Below are positions 35,811 to 44,215 of a stretch of DNA of 64,000 nucleotides, piece after piece. The stretch is from Planctomycetota bacterium (GTDB lineage Bacteria; Planctomycetota; Planctomycetia; Gemmatales; Gemmataceae). A program made the position numbers and the translations under genes. Location: the NCBI GenBank assembly GCA_021413735.1, contig JAIOPV010000188.1, forward strand, positions 97,378 to 161,377, written 5' to 3'. Position 1 is the first letter of the stretch, and each line of letters opens with the position of its first letter. The notes beneath the pieces were generated by a model. That model did not search any database. It saw nothing but the letters and a program-made list of their open reading frames with translations, and had not been told where the DNA came from.

Positions 35811-36579
35811 CCTCGAAGAACGCACTGAATCGGTGAACTGCCCTTCGCACGGACCGCGCGAGGTTCGTAACTTCAAGCTCTTTGCTGAGTGGGGTAAGCC
35901 CGAGTGCGACCTTTGCGAGAAGGAGAAACGACTCGCCCAGGAACAGGCCGACGCGGTAGCCCGTGCCGCCGAGGACAAGAGCCGCCAGGAGAGAATGATC
36001 CGGCAGGCCTACGATCGGGCGGCCATTCCGCCACGCTTCCAGGGCAAGGCCTTCGACGACTTCGCCGCCGGCGACCCCCAAGCCATCGCCGCCCTGATCA
36101 CCTGTCGGGATTATGCTGACCAGTTTCCCGAACGGCTGCGTCTTGGCTCCTCGATCATGCTCTGCGGCAACACCGGAACCGGGAAGACCCACCTGGCCTG
36201 CGCGATCGCCCGGAGTGCCATCGAGACGCACGGCAAAACCGCCGTTTACCTTACCGTGGGACGGGCGTTCCGCATGGTCAAGGACACGTACCGCCGTGAA
36301 TCCCGGAAGTCTGAGGAGGAGGCCCTGTCGTTCTTCGGCAAGCCCGACCTGCTCATCCTCGATGAAGTCGGCGTCCAGTACGGCTCCGACACCGAGAAGA
36401 ACATTCTGTTCGAGATCGTCAACGAGCGGTACGAGGCGATGAAGCCGACCATCCTCATCAGCAACCTCGCCCTTTCCGCATTGGCTGAGTACGCCGGCGA
36501 CCGCGTTCTCGACCGGATGAAGGAGAACGGCGGGAAGTTGATCGTGTTCGACTGGAAGAGCTACAGGGGCGCGGCGTGA
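35797..36579 (+). CDS. DnaC-like helicase loader ATPase
   Basis: 'SIMLCGNTGTGKTHLACAIA', 'LLILDEVGVQYGSDTEKNILFEIVNERYE'; Cys-rich N-term. Confidence 0.9.
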   Translation: MSHLSLEERTESVNCPSHGPREVRNFKLFAEWGKPECDLCEKEKRLAQEQADAVARAAEDKSRQERMIRQAYDRAAIPPRFQGKAFDDFAAGDPQAIAALITCRDYADQFPERLRLGSSIMLCGNTGTGKTHLACAIARSAIETHGKTAVYLTVGRAFRMVKDTYRRESRKSEEEALSFFGKPDLLILDEVGVQYGSDTEKNILFEIVNERYEAMKPTILISNLALSALAEYAGDRVLDRMKENGGKLIVFDWKSYRGAA

Positions 36580-36830
36580 CGGACAAGCCGCTGCTAAACG
36601 GCCTCTCACCCGCCGCTCTTGCCGCAGCTATGAAGGGCGGCACATCCGCGTGGGGACAGTGGGGTAGCGCGACTGAGCACCAGCTTTACATCGAACCCGT
36701 CGCACCGAAGAGCCGCAGGCGCTGCCACTGCGGGTGCAAACGGTGTGCGACGCACCGAGGAATGGCGAACGGTGTCACGCTGAACATGGGCTGCGAACTG
36801 TCGATGCAGAGATGGGCCGCACGGCGATGA
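36576..36830 (+). CDS. hypothetical protein
   Basis: 84 aa ORF, ATGA-coupled; CHCGCKRC motif. Confidence 0.55.
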   Translation: MTDKPLLNGLSPAALAAAMKGGTSAWGQWGSATEHQLYIEPVAPKSRRRCHCGCKRCATHRGMANGVTLNMGCELSMQRWAARR

Positions 36831-37186
36831 CCGACCTCGAACAACTCCTCACCCTCGCCCGCGCCAAGGGCACCGACAAGCGATTCCTCGACTGGGTTAC
36901 CCGCCAACCGAGTTGCATCGACGGGAGCTGGTCCGAGTACCACGACAGCGGACCGCGGAGTATTCCCGCTCACGTTCGACGGGCCGGGGAAGCCGGGACC
37001 GCGTACAAGCCGTTATACTCCGCCGTCCCGATGACCTTCGACCAGCACAACGAGCAGTCATGGCACGGCGAAGCGGCCTGCCTGAACCGGTTCCGCCCGA
37101 AGCCGGGGCTGTGGACCAACGCCGAGGCTAAGCATTGGTTCGACGAGCAGCGGGTGAAGTGCCTGCGGCAGTGGATTAACTCGTAA
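36827..37186 (+). CDS. DUF968/HNH-like phage protein
   Basis: 'PAHVRRAGEAGTAYKPLYSAVPMTFDQHNEQ' resembles a degenerate HNH layout. Confidence 0.5.
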   Translation: MTDLEQLLTLARAKGTDKRFLDWVTRQPSCIDGSWSEYHDSGPRSIPAHVRRAGEAGTAYKPLYSAVPMTFDQHNEQSWHGEAACLNRFRPKPGLWTNAEAKHWFDEQRVKCLRQWINS

Positions 37187-37241
37187 AACGACTGAACCGT
37201 TGCCCTGTTGAGCGTGTCCAGTTGGTGAAAGGAGAGGAGCC

Positions 37242-38294
37242 ATGTCGAACTGGAAACGTTTGCCACCGAATGGGGGGATTCATTCCTTCATCAATTCGGA
37301 GTTCGGGAAACAAGAGCATCCCAACCAAATCGTCTACCCCGACCTGAACGACGGCTCTGACCTCGTGTTGGCCACAGATTACTCTGGGGAACACGAAGCC
37401 CCGGAGTTCCGCGTCCTCGGCTTTCTTCTCACGACGCGGAAATCGATCGAAACCGTATGGGAACCGGCACGGCTAGAGGTGCGGAAGAAGTATCTCCATA
37501 ACGATCGGCGGATGGCATTCAAAAAGCTCGACGATGCATTACGCATCAACGCCTTTCCGACCTTTCTCAAGGCCGCGAGCCAGTTGAATGGCGTTCTGGC
37601 CTGCGTCGCAGTTGAGAAGTCCTTTCTGATCGCAAAAAAGGAAGAACTCCAACCGCTCCAGTACAACTGGGTACCCGAGCCACTCGAAAAACTGGCTGAG
37701 ATTTGCATCTTCGGCGCTGGATTGGTCAACGGCTTGCGGAGTCCGGGGCAGAACGTTGGCTGGCTTACCGATGAAGACGCCATCGTGGTCAAGGAAGAGG
37801 CGCGGGCGGATGCCTCGGCCCTGATGAAGTCCTGCCTTTTCCCGTATCCAGAAGAGAAGCCGTTGTTCGGTCTTGGCGTCGCAAGCGACTTCACCGAGGA
37901 TGGGCTTCGTGCCGAAGACCTTCTGGCGATTCCGGACCTCGCGGCAGGGGCTTTTTCGGAAACGCTCATGACGATGGGGAAGGAGAACATCCCGACTTCG
38001 GGCAGCGGGCCGGGTGGGCACACACTGTATCTGAAAACCAAATCGACTCTGATCAACGGCTTCTTCGGCGAACGTGGAAATCCGCTCAAGGTTCTGTCTT
38101 GCCTCGTGCGACGCCATCCGCAGGGCATGATGCTGTCATTCGGCCAGCCGTTTGCGCGGCTCCCAATGCCTGGTGAGTCCACCGAGGGGGCAGTTCCCAC
38201 GAATGAAAAGTGGCGGAAGTCACTGGCAGCCGAACTTGCGAGAATCGGGGCCGACCCCAAAGAAATCCTCAAGGATATGGGGGTCGACACATAA
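37242..38294 (+). CDS. hypothetical protein, possible DUF3800/RNase-H-fold-like
   Basis: 'ATDYSGEHEAPEFRVLGFLL', 'TDEDAIVV', 'LAIPDLAAGAFSE'; GGAGAGGAG SD. Confidence 0.6.
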   Translation: MSNWKRLPPNGGIHSFINSEFGKQEHPNQIVYPDLNDGSDLVLATDYSGEHEAPEFRVLGFLLTTRKSIETVWEPARLEVRKKYLHNDRRMAFKKLDDALRINAFPTFLKAASQLNGVLACVAVEKSFLIAKKEELQPLQYNWVPEPLEKLAEICIFGAGLVNGLRSPGQNVGWLTDEDAIVVKEEARADASALMKSCLFPYPEEKPLFGLGVASDFTEDGLRAEDLLAIPDLAAGAFSETLMTMGKENIPTSGSGPGGHTLYLKTKSTLINGFFGERGNPLKVLSCLVRRHPQGMMLSFGQPFARLPMPGESTEGAVPTNEKWRKSLAAELARIGADPKEILKDMGVDT

Positions 38295-38620
38295 ATTGGT
38301 TCTTGCACACGCCTATTGTGCCACTCTCGCCACAGCACAAGGGCCGGGGACTGTAGGACGCGGTCAAGGTATTCGATGCGGATCGAACATGGCCCGCAAA
38401 CGCCCCCAACTGCTCCCAGAGCACTCCGCCGCCACCGGTATCATCAGGTAACACACCACCAGGTACAACTCGACCATAACACCTCCGCGACCACGGTGCC
38501 CGGGACGGGATCAAGGGTCAAGGCTGCACGAGCGGCAGCGGCATAAAGGCCACGTAAATGCATGGTTGCCCAACCACTTTCCATTGTGCTATCGTCAGGA
38601 AACTGCACAAGGGGTAGACG

Positions 38621-39196
38621 ATGCGGGACGATCAGGGCGGCGACGTGGTTAACGACGAGTGGGTGCTCCGGCACGGCATCCGGATTCCGAGAGCGGCGGG
38701 AGTGTTCCAGTCGGGTACGGGATGGGTGAAGGTGAACGGGTCGGGCGAGATCGTCGCGGCCGGGGAGCGGGACCAGACGGTACTGGCGTGGCTCGTTGAT
38801 AGGCAGATCCTCGGTTACGCCGACGTCGATTACGGCATCGCCTACGTGACATGCCGGTCCGCCGACCGGGCGTACCGCCGGCAGATGGGGTTCAAGTCCA
38901 GCCTCGACCTCTCGGCCCTGTCGGGGGGAAGCGGACTCTCCTGCGAGCAGGCCGCCCAGGTGTTCAGCCTGATGCGCGTGGAGATCGGGCGGGAGAACGT
39001 CGAGATCGTCGAGTACGCCTGCGACACGATCCGCTCGCCAGAGACGCCGGCGAACCACAAGCCGAATTACCGCCGGGCGTTCACCGCGCTGGCCAAGGCG
39101 TTCGACCGGGCCGTGAAGGAGGTGAAGGACGGGAAGATCAGCGACGAGCCGCAGCCGCGCGTCGAGAAACCGCTTGCGCTCCGTCTTGAATCCTGA
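38621..39196 (+). CDS. hypothetical protein upstream of terminase
   Basis: 191 aa ORF. Confidence 0.65.
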   Translation: MRDDQGGDVVNDEWVLRHGIRIPRAAGVFQSGTGWVKVNGSGEIVAAGERDQTVLAWLVDRQILGYADVDYGIAYVTCRSADRAYRRQMGFKSSLDLSALSGGSGLSCEQAAQVFSLMRVEIGRENVEIVEYACDTIRSPETPANHKPNYRRAFTALAKAFDRAVKEVKDGKISDEPQPRVEKPLALRLES

Positions 39197-39238
39197 TAGG
39201 GTCGGTTTCAGAAATGGGACAAGTGTGCCCGGAAATTG

Positions 39239-39267
39239 CCCCGCCAGTGAGCGGGGTTTTGTGTTTT
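39239..39267 (+). terminator. rho-independent terminator/attenuator immediately before terS
   Basis: CCCCGC-cagtga-GCGGGG followed by TTTTGTGTTTTT. Confidence 0.8.
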
Positions 39268-39268
39268 T

Positions 39269-40030
39269 ATGACAGGTAACCTGACCCCCAAGCAGCAGAA
39301 ATTTGTTGAGGAATACCTCATCGACCTGAACGCGACGCAGGCGGCGGTCCGCGCTGGCTACAGCGAGAAGACGGCGAACGAGCAGGGCTCTCGATTGTTA
39401 GCGAATGTTAGTGTTTCGCAAGCTCTCCACCGGGCAATGCAGGAGCGGTCCAAGCGGACGGAGATTACTCAAGACGATGTGCTACAGCGCTGGTGGGATA
39501 TTGCCACGGCGGACGTCAATGAGGTCATCCAGTATCGCCGCTGTTGCTGCCGGCACTGCCACGGGGCGGCCCACGAGTACCAGTGGAAGGATGCCGCGGA
39601 GTTTCATCTCGCCCTTTCCCGATCGGCAGCAGATGAAGACGCGGCCGAAGAGTCGTTGCCGACGGACGAAGGCGGTTACGGCTTCAACCCGACGCTCGAC
39701 CCGCACCCAGGCTGTCCGAAGTGTCACGGTGAGGGGAACGGCGAAGTGTTCGCCGCCGACACCCGGAAGTTATCCGGTGGCGCTCGTCTCCTCTACGACG
39801 GGGTGAAGATCTCCGACCGCGGATTCGAAATCAAGACGCAGGATCGCGCCAAAGCACTCGACAACGTCGCGCGGCACCTCGGCATGTTCGTCGACCGGGC
39901 TGAACTGACCGGCAAGAACGGCGGTCCCATCGAAACGAAGCATACCGGTGCCGTCAAGCTCATCACCGAACTGCAAGGCAAGTCAGTTGACGAACTTACC
40001 CGCCTGTTCACCGAGAAGATGAAGGGATAG
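39269..40030 (+). CDS. terminase small subunit
   Basis: 'LTPKQQKFVEEYLIDLNATQAAVRAGYSEKTANEQGSRLLANVSV' plus zinc-ribbon cysteines. Confidence 0.93.
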   Translation: MTGNLTPKQQKFVEEYLIDLNATQAAVRAGYSEKTANEQGSRLLANVSVSQALHRAMQERSKRTEITQDDVLQRWWDIATADVNEVIQYRRCCCRHCHGAAHEYQWKDAAEFHLALSRSAADEDAAEESLPTDEGGYGFNPTLDPHPGCPKCHGEGNGEVFAADTRKLSGGARLLYDGVKISDRGFEIKTQDRAKALDNVARHLGMFVDRAELTGKNGGPIETKHTGAVKLITELQGKSVDELTRLFTEKMKG

Positions 40031-40036
40031 CCCCGC

Positions 40037-41596
40037 GTGTCGCTCGACACCGAGGCACTCCGCACCAGCCTGATCCGTCGTCTGGAGATCATCCAGAAGC
40101 TCGAAGCCGACCCCGAGGCGCAGGCCATCACCATGGTCCTGTGCGCCCGTGACCCGGTGTTCTGGTTCAACACTTTCGCGTGGACGTACGACCCGCGCGG
40201 CGCGTCCGAAGGCAAGCCCTCGTACCTGCCCTTCGACCTGTTCCCCCGCCAGGAGGAACTGATCCAGTGGCTGGAGGACCGCGTCACCGGCTCGCAGGAA
40301 GGCCTCGTCGAGAAATCGCGTGACGTCGGGTGGACGTGGGTCGCCGCCGGGTTCGCCCTGCACAAGTGGCTGTTCCACCCCGGCTTCAAGACGACGTTCG
40401 GCTCCCGCAAGGAGGTCTACGTCGACCGCATCGGCGACCCGGACAGTATCTTCGGAAAGCTCCGCCTCCTGCTCGACCGCCTGCCCCACTGGATGATACC
40501 CGCCGGGCTGAGCCGGTCCGAGCACGACAACTTCATGCGCCTGCTCAACCCGGTCAACGGGAACGCCATCACCGGCGAGGCGGGCGACAACATGGGACGC
40601 GGCGGGCGCTCGACGCTCTACGTCGTGGACGAGGGCGCGTTCATCGAGCACGCCGAGAAGGTGGACGCCGCGATCGTAGCGAACGCCAACACCCGCATCT
40701 GGGCGTCGTCCGTCAACGGCACCGGCAACGTCTTCTACCGCAAGCGGCACTCGGGCCACATCCCCGTCTTCCGCTTCCACTGGTCGGACGACCCACGGAA
40801 AGATCAGGCGTGGGCGGACGCCAAACAAATTGAACTCTCCTCGACGCCCGCGACATGGGCCGCCGAGTACGACATCGACTACGCCGCGTCGGTCGAAGGC
40901 ATCTGCATCCCGGCGAAGTGGGTGGAGTCCTCCCGCAAGCTGGCGAAAGCTCTCGACCGGAAGCCGCAGGGCCCCGGGCGGGCCGGTCTCGACGTGGGGG
41001 CCGGGCGTGCGAAGTCGGTCCTGGTCCCGAAGTTCGGGCCGCTGGTGGTAATGCCCAGCGCGTGGCAGACCGTTGACAACATTCACACCACATACGCCGC
41101 CCTCGACGTTGCCCAGCAACTCGGGGTGACGCACCTGAATTACGATTCCGCGGGCGTCGGCAACACGGTCACCAGCACCCTGGTACACGCCAACACCGGC
41201 AGCGTGACCGTCACCCCGGTCAACGTGGGGATGCCGCCGTCCGAAATCCTGATGCCCGACGGCCGCATGGCCAGCGAATGGTTCGGCAACCTCAAAGCCC
41301 AAATCTGGTGGGCCATGCGTGACGCCTTCAAGGCGACTCACGAGCACGTCCGTTATCTGGAGGGCCACGAGGACGGTGTGCCGCACCCGGAAGACGAGTG
41401 GATCCTCCTGCCGGACTGCAACGAGCTCATCGGGCAGGTTTCCATGGTGAAGTGGGGCCGCAACGACAAGGGCAAGATCGTCATCGAATCGAAAAAACAA
41501 CTCGCAGCGCGCGGCGTGCCGTCGCCGGATTATGCCGAAGCTCTGGTGCTGAATTATGCGCCGACCGGTCCCGGCTTCCACTTCGCCGCCATCTAG
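40037..41596 (+). CDS. terminase large subunit
   Basis: 'FPRQEELIQWLEDRVTGSQEGLVEKSRDVGWTWVAAGFALHKWLF'; 'LYVVDEGAFIEHAEKVDAAI'. Confidence 0.9.
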   Translation: MSLDTEALRTSLIRRLEIIQKLEADPEAQAITMVLCARDPVFWFNTFAWTYDPRGASEGKPSYLPFDLFPRQEELIQWLEDRVTGSQEGLVEKSRDVGWTWVAAGFALHKWLFHPGFKTTFGSRKEVYVDRIGDPDSIFGKLRLLLDRLPHWMIPAGLSRSEHDNFMRLLNPVNGNAITGEAGDNMGRGGRSTLYVVDEGAFIEHAEKVDAAIVANANTRIWASSVNGTGNVFYRKRHSGHIPVFRFHWSDDPRKDQAWADAKQIELSSTPATWAAEYDIDYAASVEGICIPAKWVESSRKLAKALDRKPQGPGRAGLDVGAGRAKSVLVPKFGPLVVMPSAWQTVDNIHTTYAALDVAQQLGVTHLNYDSAGVGNTVTSTLVHANTGSVTVTPVNVGMPPSEILMPDGRMASEWFGNLKAQIWWAMRDAFKATHEHVRYLEGHEDGVPHPEDEWILLPDCNELIGQVSMVKWGRNDKGKIVIESKKQLAARGVPSPDYAEALVLNYAPTGPGFHFAAI

Positions 41597-41605
41597 GGAA
41601 GCCGA

Positions 41606-42943
41606 ATGGGATTCATCAAGGAGATCAAGCAACGGCTCGGCCGCAAGAGGCACGAGCCGGCCCGCGACACCGAGGTGTATCCGCGCTTGATGCAACTGCT
41701 GTCGGGCCAGCGCGTCGACAAGAAGCAGCCCGTCTACAAGCCGACGCCGTGGAACCTGCGCACGTTCTCGACGACGCCCTACGCCCGCCGCGCCATCAAC
41801 ACGATCAAGAACCCGATCGCCCAACTCAACTGGGAAGTCGTCCCGAAGGCCGGCGTCGAGGATAACTCGGAGATCCGCCGTCAGTGCGAACTGGTCACGG
41901 CCTGTCTGAGGAGCCCGAACCACGAGGACAGTTGGCGCTCGCTCGTCGAGAAGGTCATCACCGACGTCCTCCTGGGTGCCGGTGCGATCGAGCTGCAGAC
42001 CGGCGGCGACCAAGCCCGTCCGCTGTGGCTCTACCCCGTTGACGCCCTTTCTATCCAGGTCTACCCGGCGTGGAGCGGCGATCCGAAGGAAGCGAAATAC
42101 TGCCAGGTGCCGGGCTACGGCATGACTTCCGGCGGCGGTGTCGGAATCGACCTGCGCGCCGACGAACTGATCTACATCGCCCCCAACCCGTCGACCTCGC
42201 ACCCGTTCGGGTGCGGACCGCTCGAAATCGCGTTCACGACGATCGCGCGCCTCCTCGGGGTCGGAGACTACGCGGGTAACGTGGCCACGAACGCGCGGCC
42301 CACGACGGTTCTCGACCTCGGCAAAGTCGCGGACGACCAGCTCAAGGCGTTTCGCGCGTACTGGACGAACGAGATCGAGGGGCAGGGCAAGATGCCCATC
42401 CTCAGCACGCCCGAGGGTGCCAAAGCCATCAAGCTCACCGCCGACGGCGACGAGGCGCTCTACCTGAAGTGGCAGGAGTTCCTGAAGACGGAGATCGCCG
42501 CCGCGTTCGACATCTCGCCGCAGAACCTCGGCGTCGAGCGTGACATCAACCGCAGCACGGGCGAGGTCGCGGAGGACCGCGACTGGGACCACGCCATCAA
42601 GCCCTACGCGGGGCTGCTGGAAAGCCACATCAACCGGGATGCCATCGAGGGCAAGCTCGGCTTCAGCCAGATCGAGTTCCGCTTCGTCGGCCTCGACCGC
42701 GAGGACGAGGTCGCCACGAGCCAAATCTTCGAGACCTACTACAAGGCCAACGTTTTCACCCCGAACACCATCCTCGCCAAGTTGGGCGAGCCGCCCGCCG
42801 AACACGCGTGGGGCGACATGACCTACGCCGACACCCAGATCGCCCTCAACGCGGCGCGCGGGTCGGCGGAAGTGGATGACCCGGCCCTGACCGGCGGGAA
42901 GAAGAAATCAGACAAACCGAAACCGACCAAGAAAGGGAATTAG
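41606..42943 (+). CDS. portal protein
   Basis: 'YARRAINTIKNPIAQLNWEVVPK', 'EIAAAFDISPQNLGVERDINRSTGE'. Confidence 0.85.
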   Translation: MGFIKEIKQRLGRKRHEPARDTEVYPRLMQLLSGQRVDKKQPVYKPTPWNLRTFSTTPYARRAINTIKNPIAQLNWEVVPKAGVEDNSEIRRQCELVTACLRSPNHEDSWRSLVEKVITDVLLGAGAIELQTGGDQARPLWLYPVDALSIQVYPAWSGDPKEAKYCQVPGYGMTSGGGVGIDLRADELIYIAPNPSTSHPFGCGPLEIAFTTIARLLGVGDYAGNVATNARPTTVLDLGKVADDQLKAFRAYWTNEIEGQGKMPILSTPEGAKAIKLTADGDEALYLKWQEFLKTEIAAAFDISPQNLGVERDINRSTGEVAEDRDWDHAIKPYAGLLESHINRDAIEGKLGFSQIEFRFVGLDREDEVATSQIFETYYKANVFTPNTILAKLGEPPAEHAWGDMTYADTQIALNAARGSAEVDDPALTGGKKKSDKPKPTKKGN

Positions 42944-42947
42944 CTTT

Positions 42948-43727
42948 ATGGGCCTTGAGTTACACACCATCCACGTCCTGAACGGCAGCACACAGCCCGC
43001 ATTCGGGGATAAAATCCAGCTCGGCATCACCACCGCGCTCGCTACCCCGGCATCGGCCAACGCCGTCACCGCGCTCGGCTCCATCACCGCGGGCACGGGC
43101 TTCACGAACGTCAACACCGTCACGCTGGCCCCCAGCGGCGGCACCGGCTCGGGCCTCACCGCCGTCCCCGTATCACTCAAGGCCGTGTCCGCAACGGTCG
43201 TGAACCAGGGAACGAGCGGTTACACGGTCAGCGACACCATTACCTTGACCAACGGCGTCGTCCTGACCGTCGCTTCCGTGAGCAGCGGCAGGGTCGCCAC
43301 CGTCACCGTTTCGACGCCGGGCGCCTTCACCGGCCAGGTCGCCACCAACCCCGTCGCACAGGCATCGACCAGCGGCTCCGGCGTCGGCACGCCGACGTTT
43401 ACCGTCGCCTACGGCCTCGGCGCGGCTCAGATCACGAACTCCGGCAATTACACCGTCGCCCCGTCGATGACGGTGACCGACAGCGCCAGCGGCACGGGTG
43501 CCTCGATCGCCTCGGGCACTCTCGGCGGTAACGGCAGCACGATCTACGCCTTCGTCCCGTTCCAGTTGCCCCCGACTTACAACGTGCAGGTCGAACCGGG
43601 TCTCGACTGCCGCACTTACGTCCCACCGGCCCTCAAGACCACCAGCGGTTTTTCCGTCGCACTTGTTCCCACGACCACCGGCTCGACGCTGGCGGCCGGG
43701 AGCATCGACGTCACCGTTATCGCCTAA
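42948..43727 (+). CDS. structural (decoration-like) protein rich in beta repeats
   Basis: Ser/Thr/Gly-rich 259 aa ORF in head module. Confidence 0.55.
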   Translation: MGLELHTIHVLNGSTQPAFGDKIQLGITTALATPASANAVTALGSITAGTGFTNVNTVTLAPSGGTGSGLTAVPVSLKAVSATVVNQGTSGYTVSDTITLTNGVVLTVASVSSGRVATVTVSTPGAFTGQVATNPVAQASTSGSGVGTPTFTVAYGLGAAQITNSGNYTVAPSMTVTDSASGTGASIASGTLGGNGSTIYAFVPFQLPPTYNVQVEPGLDCRTYVPPALKTTSGFSVALVPTTTGSTLAAGSIDVTVIA

Positions 43728-43783
43728 CCGTTCACCGGACATCCCGTCCCGTCCCCAATTCACCGCCACCAAGGAGTCACTTT

Positions 43784-44212
43784 ATGGCCTCGAACAAGAA
43801 ACCAGCCAAGCCCGCCGAACAGAAGACCGCACTCGAAGATGAAGTGATCGACGGACCTGAAGCGGAACTCACGGACGACCCGTCTGACGCTCCGGCGGAC
43901 CCAATCGATGAAGTGGGCTCCGACAAGCATGTAGCCGACGACCAAAGTCCGGCTGAAGACGTTCCTGAAGAAGCTGCCGAACCGCAACCAGACGCGATTG
44001 CATCGCAGGCTTTCTCGGAGGTCTTTGACCTCCACGACCGTCTCACGAAAGCCGTCCGCGCCATCGCCTCGGACGCCGGCCAGGAGAAGACCTTCGCACT
44101 GCAACAGTTAGAAATGCTGACCGGCCGACTGAAGATGGTTCTCCCCGCCGGCATCGCGGCGACCGAGAAAGAACTGCAGGCCGACCTCAACACCCTGCTC
44201 GGCCTGCTGTAG
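43784..44212 (+). CDS. hypothetical acidic head-module protein
   Basis: 142 aa, acidic, AAGGAG SD. Confidence 0.6.
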   Translation: MASNKKPAKPAEQKTALEDEVIDGPEAELTDDPSDAPADPIDEVGSDKHVADDQSPAEDVPEEAAEPQPDAIASQAFSEVFDLHDRLTKAVRAIASDAGQEKTFALQQLEMLTGRLKMVLPAGIAATEKELQADLNTLLGLL

Positions 44213-44215
44213 TCC

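Noticed and set aside
38295-38620. Possible tRNA or ncRNA in the gap before 38621
   Set aside because: No acceptor/T-arm signature (GGTTCGAATCC-like) or cloverleaf could be built.
39983-42805. 940-aa antisense ORF opposite terminase/portal
   Set aside because: Low-complexity, Val/Asp/Arg-rich translation typical of the antisense frame of GC-rich genes; the opposite strand has clearly recognisable phage proteins.
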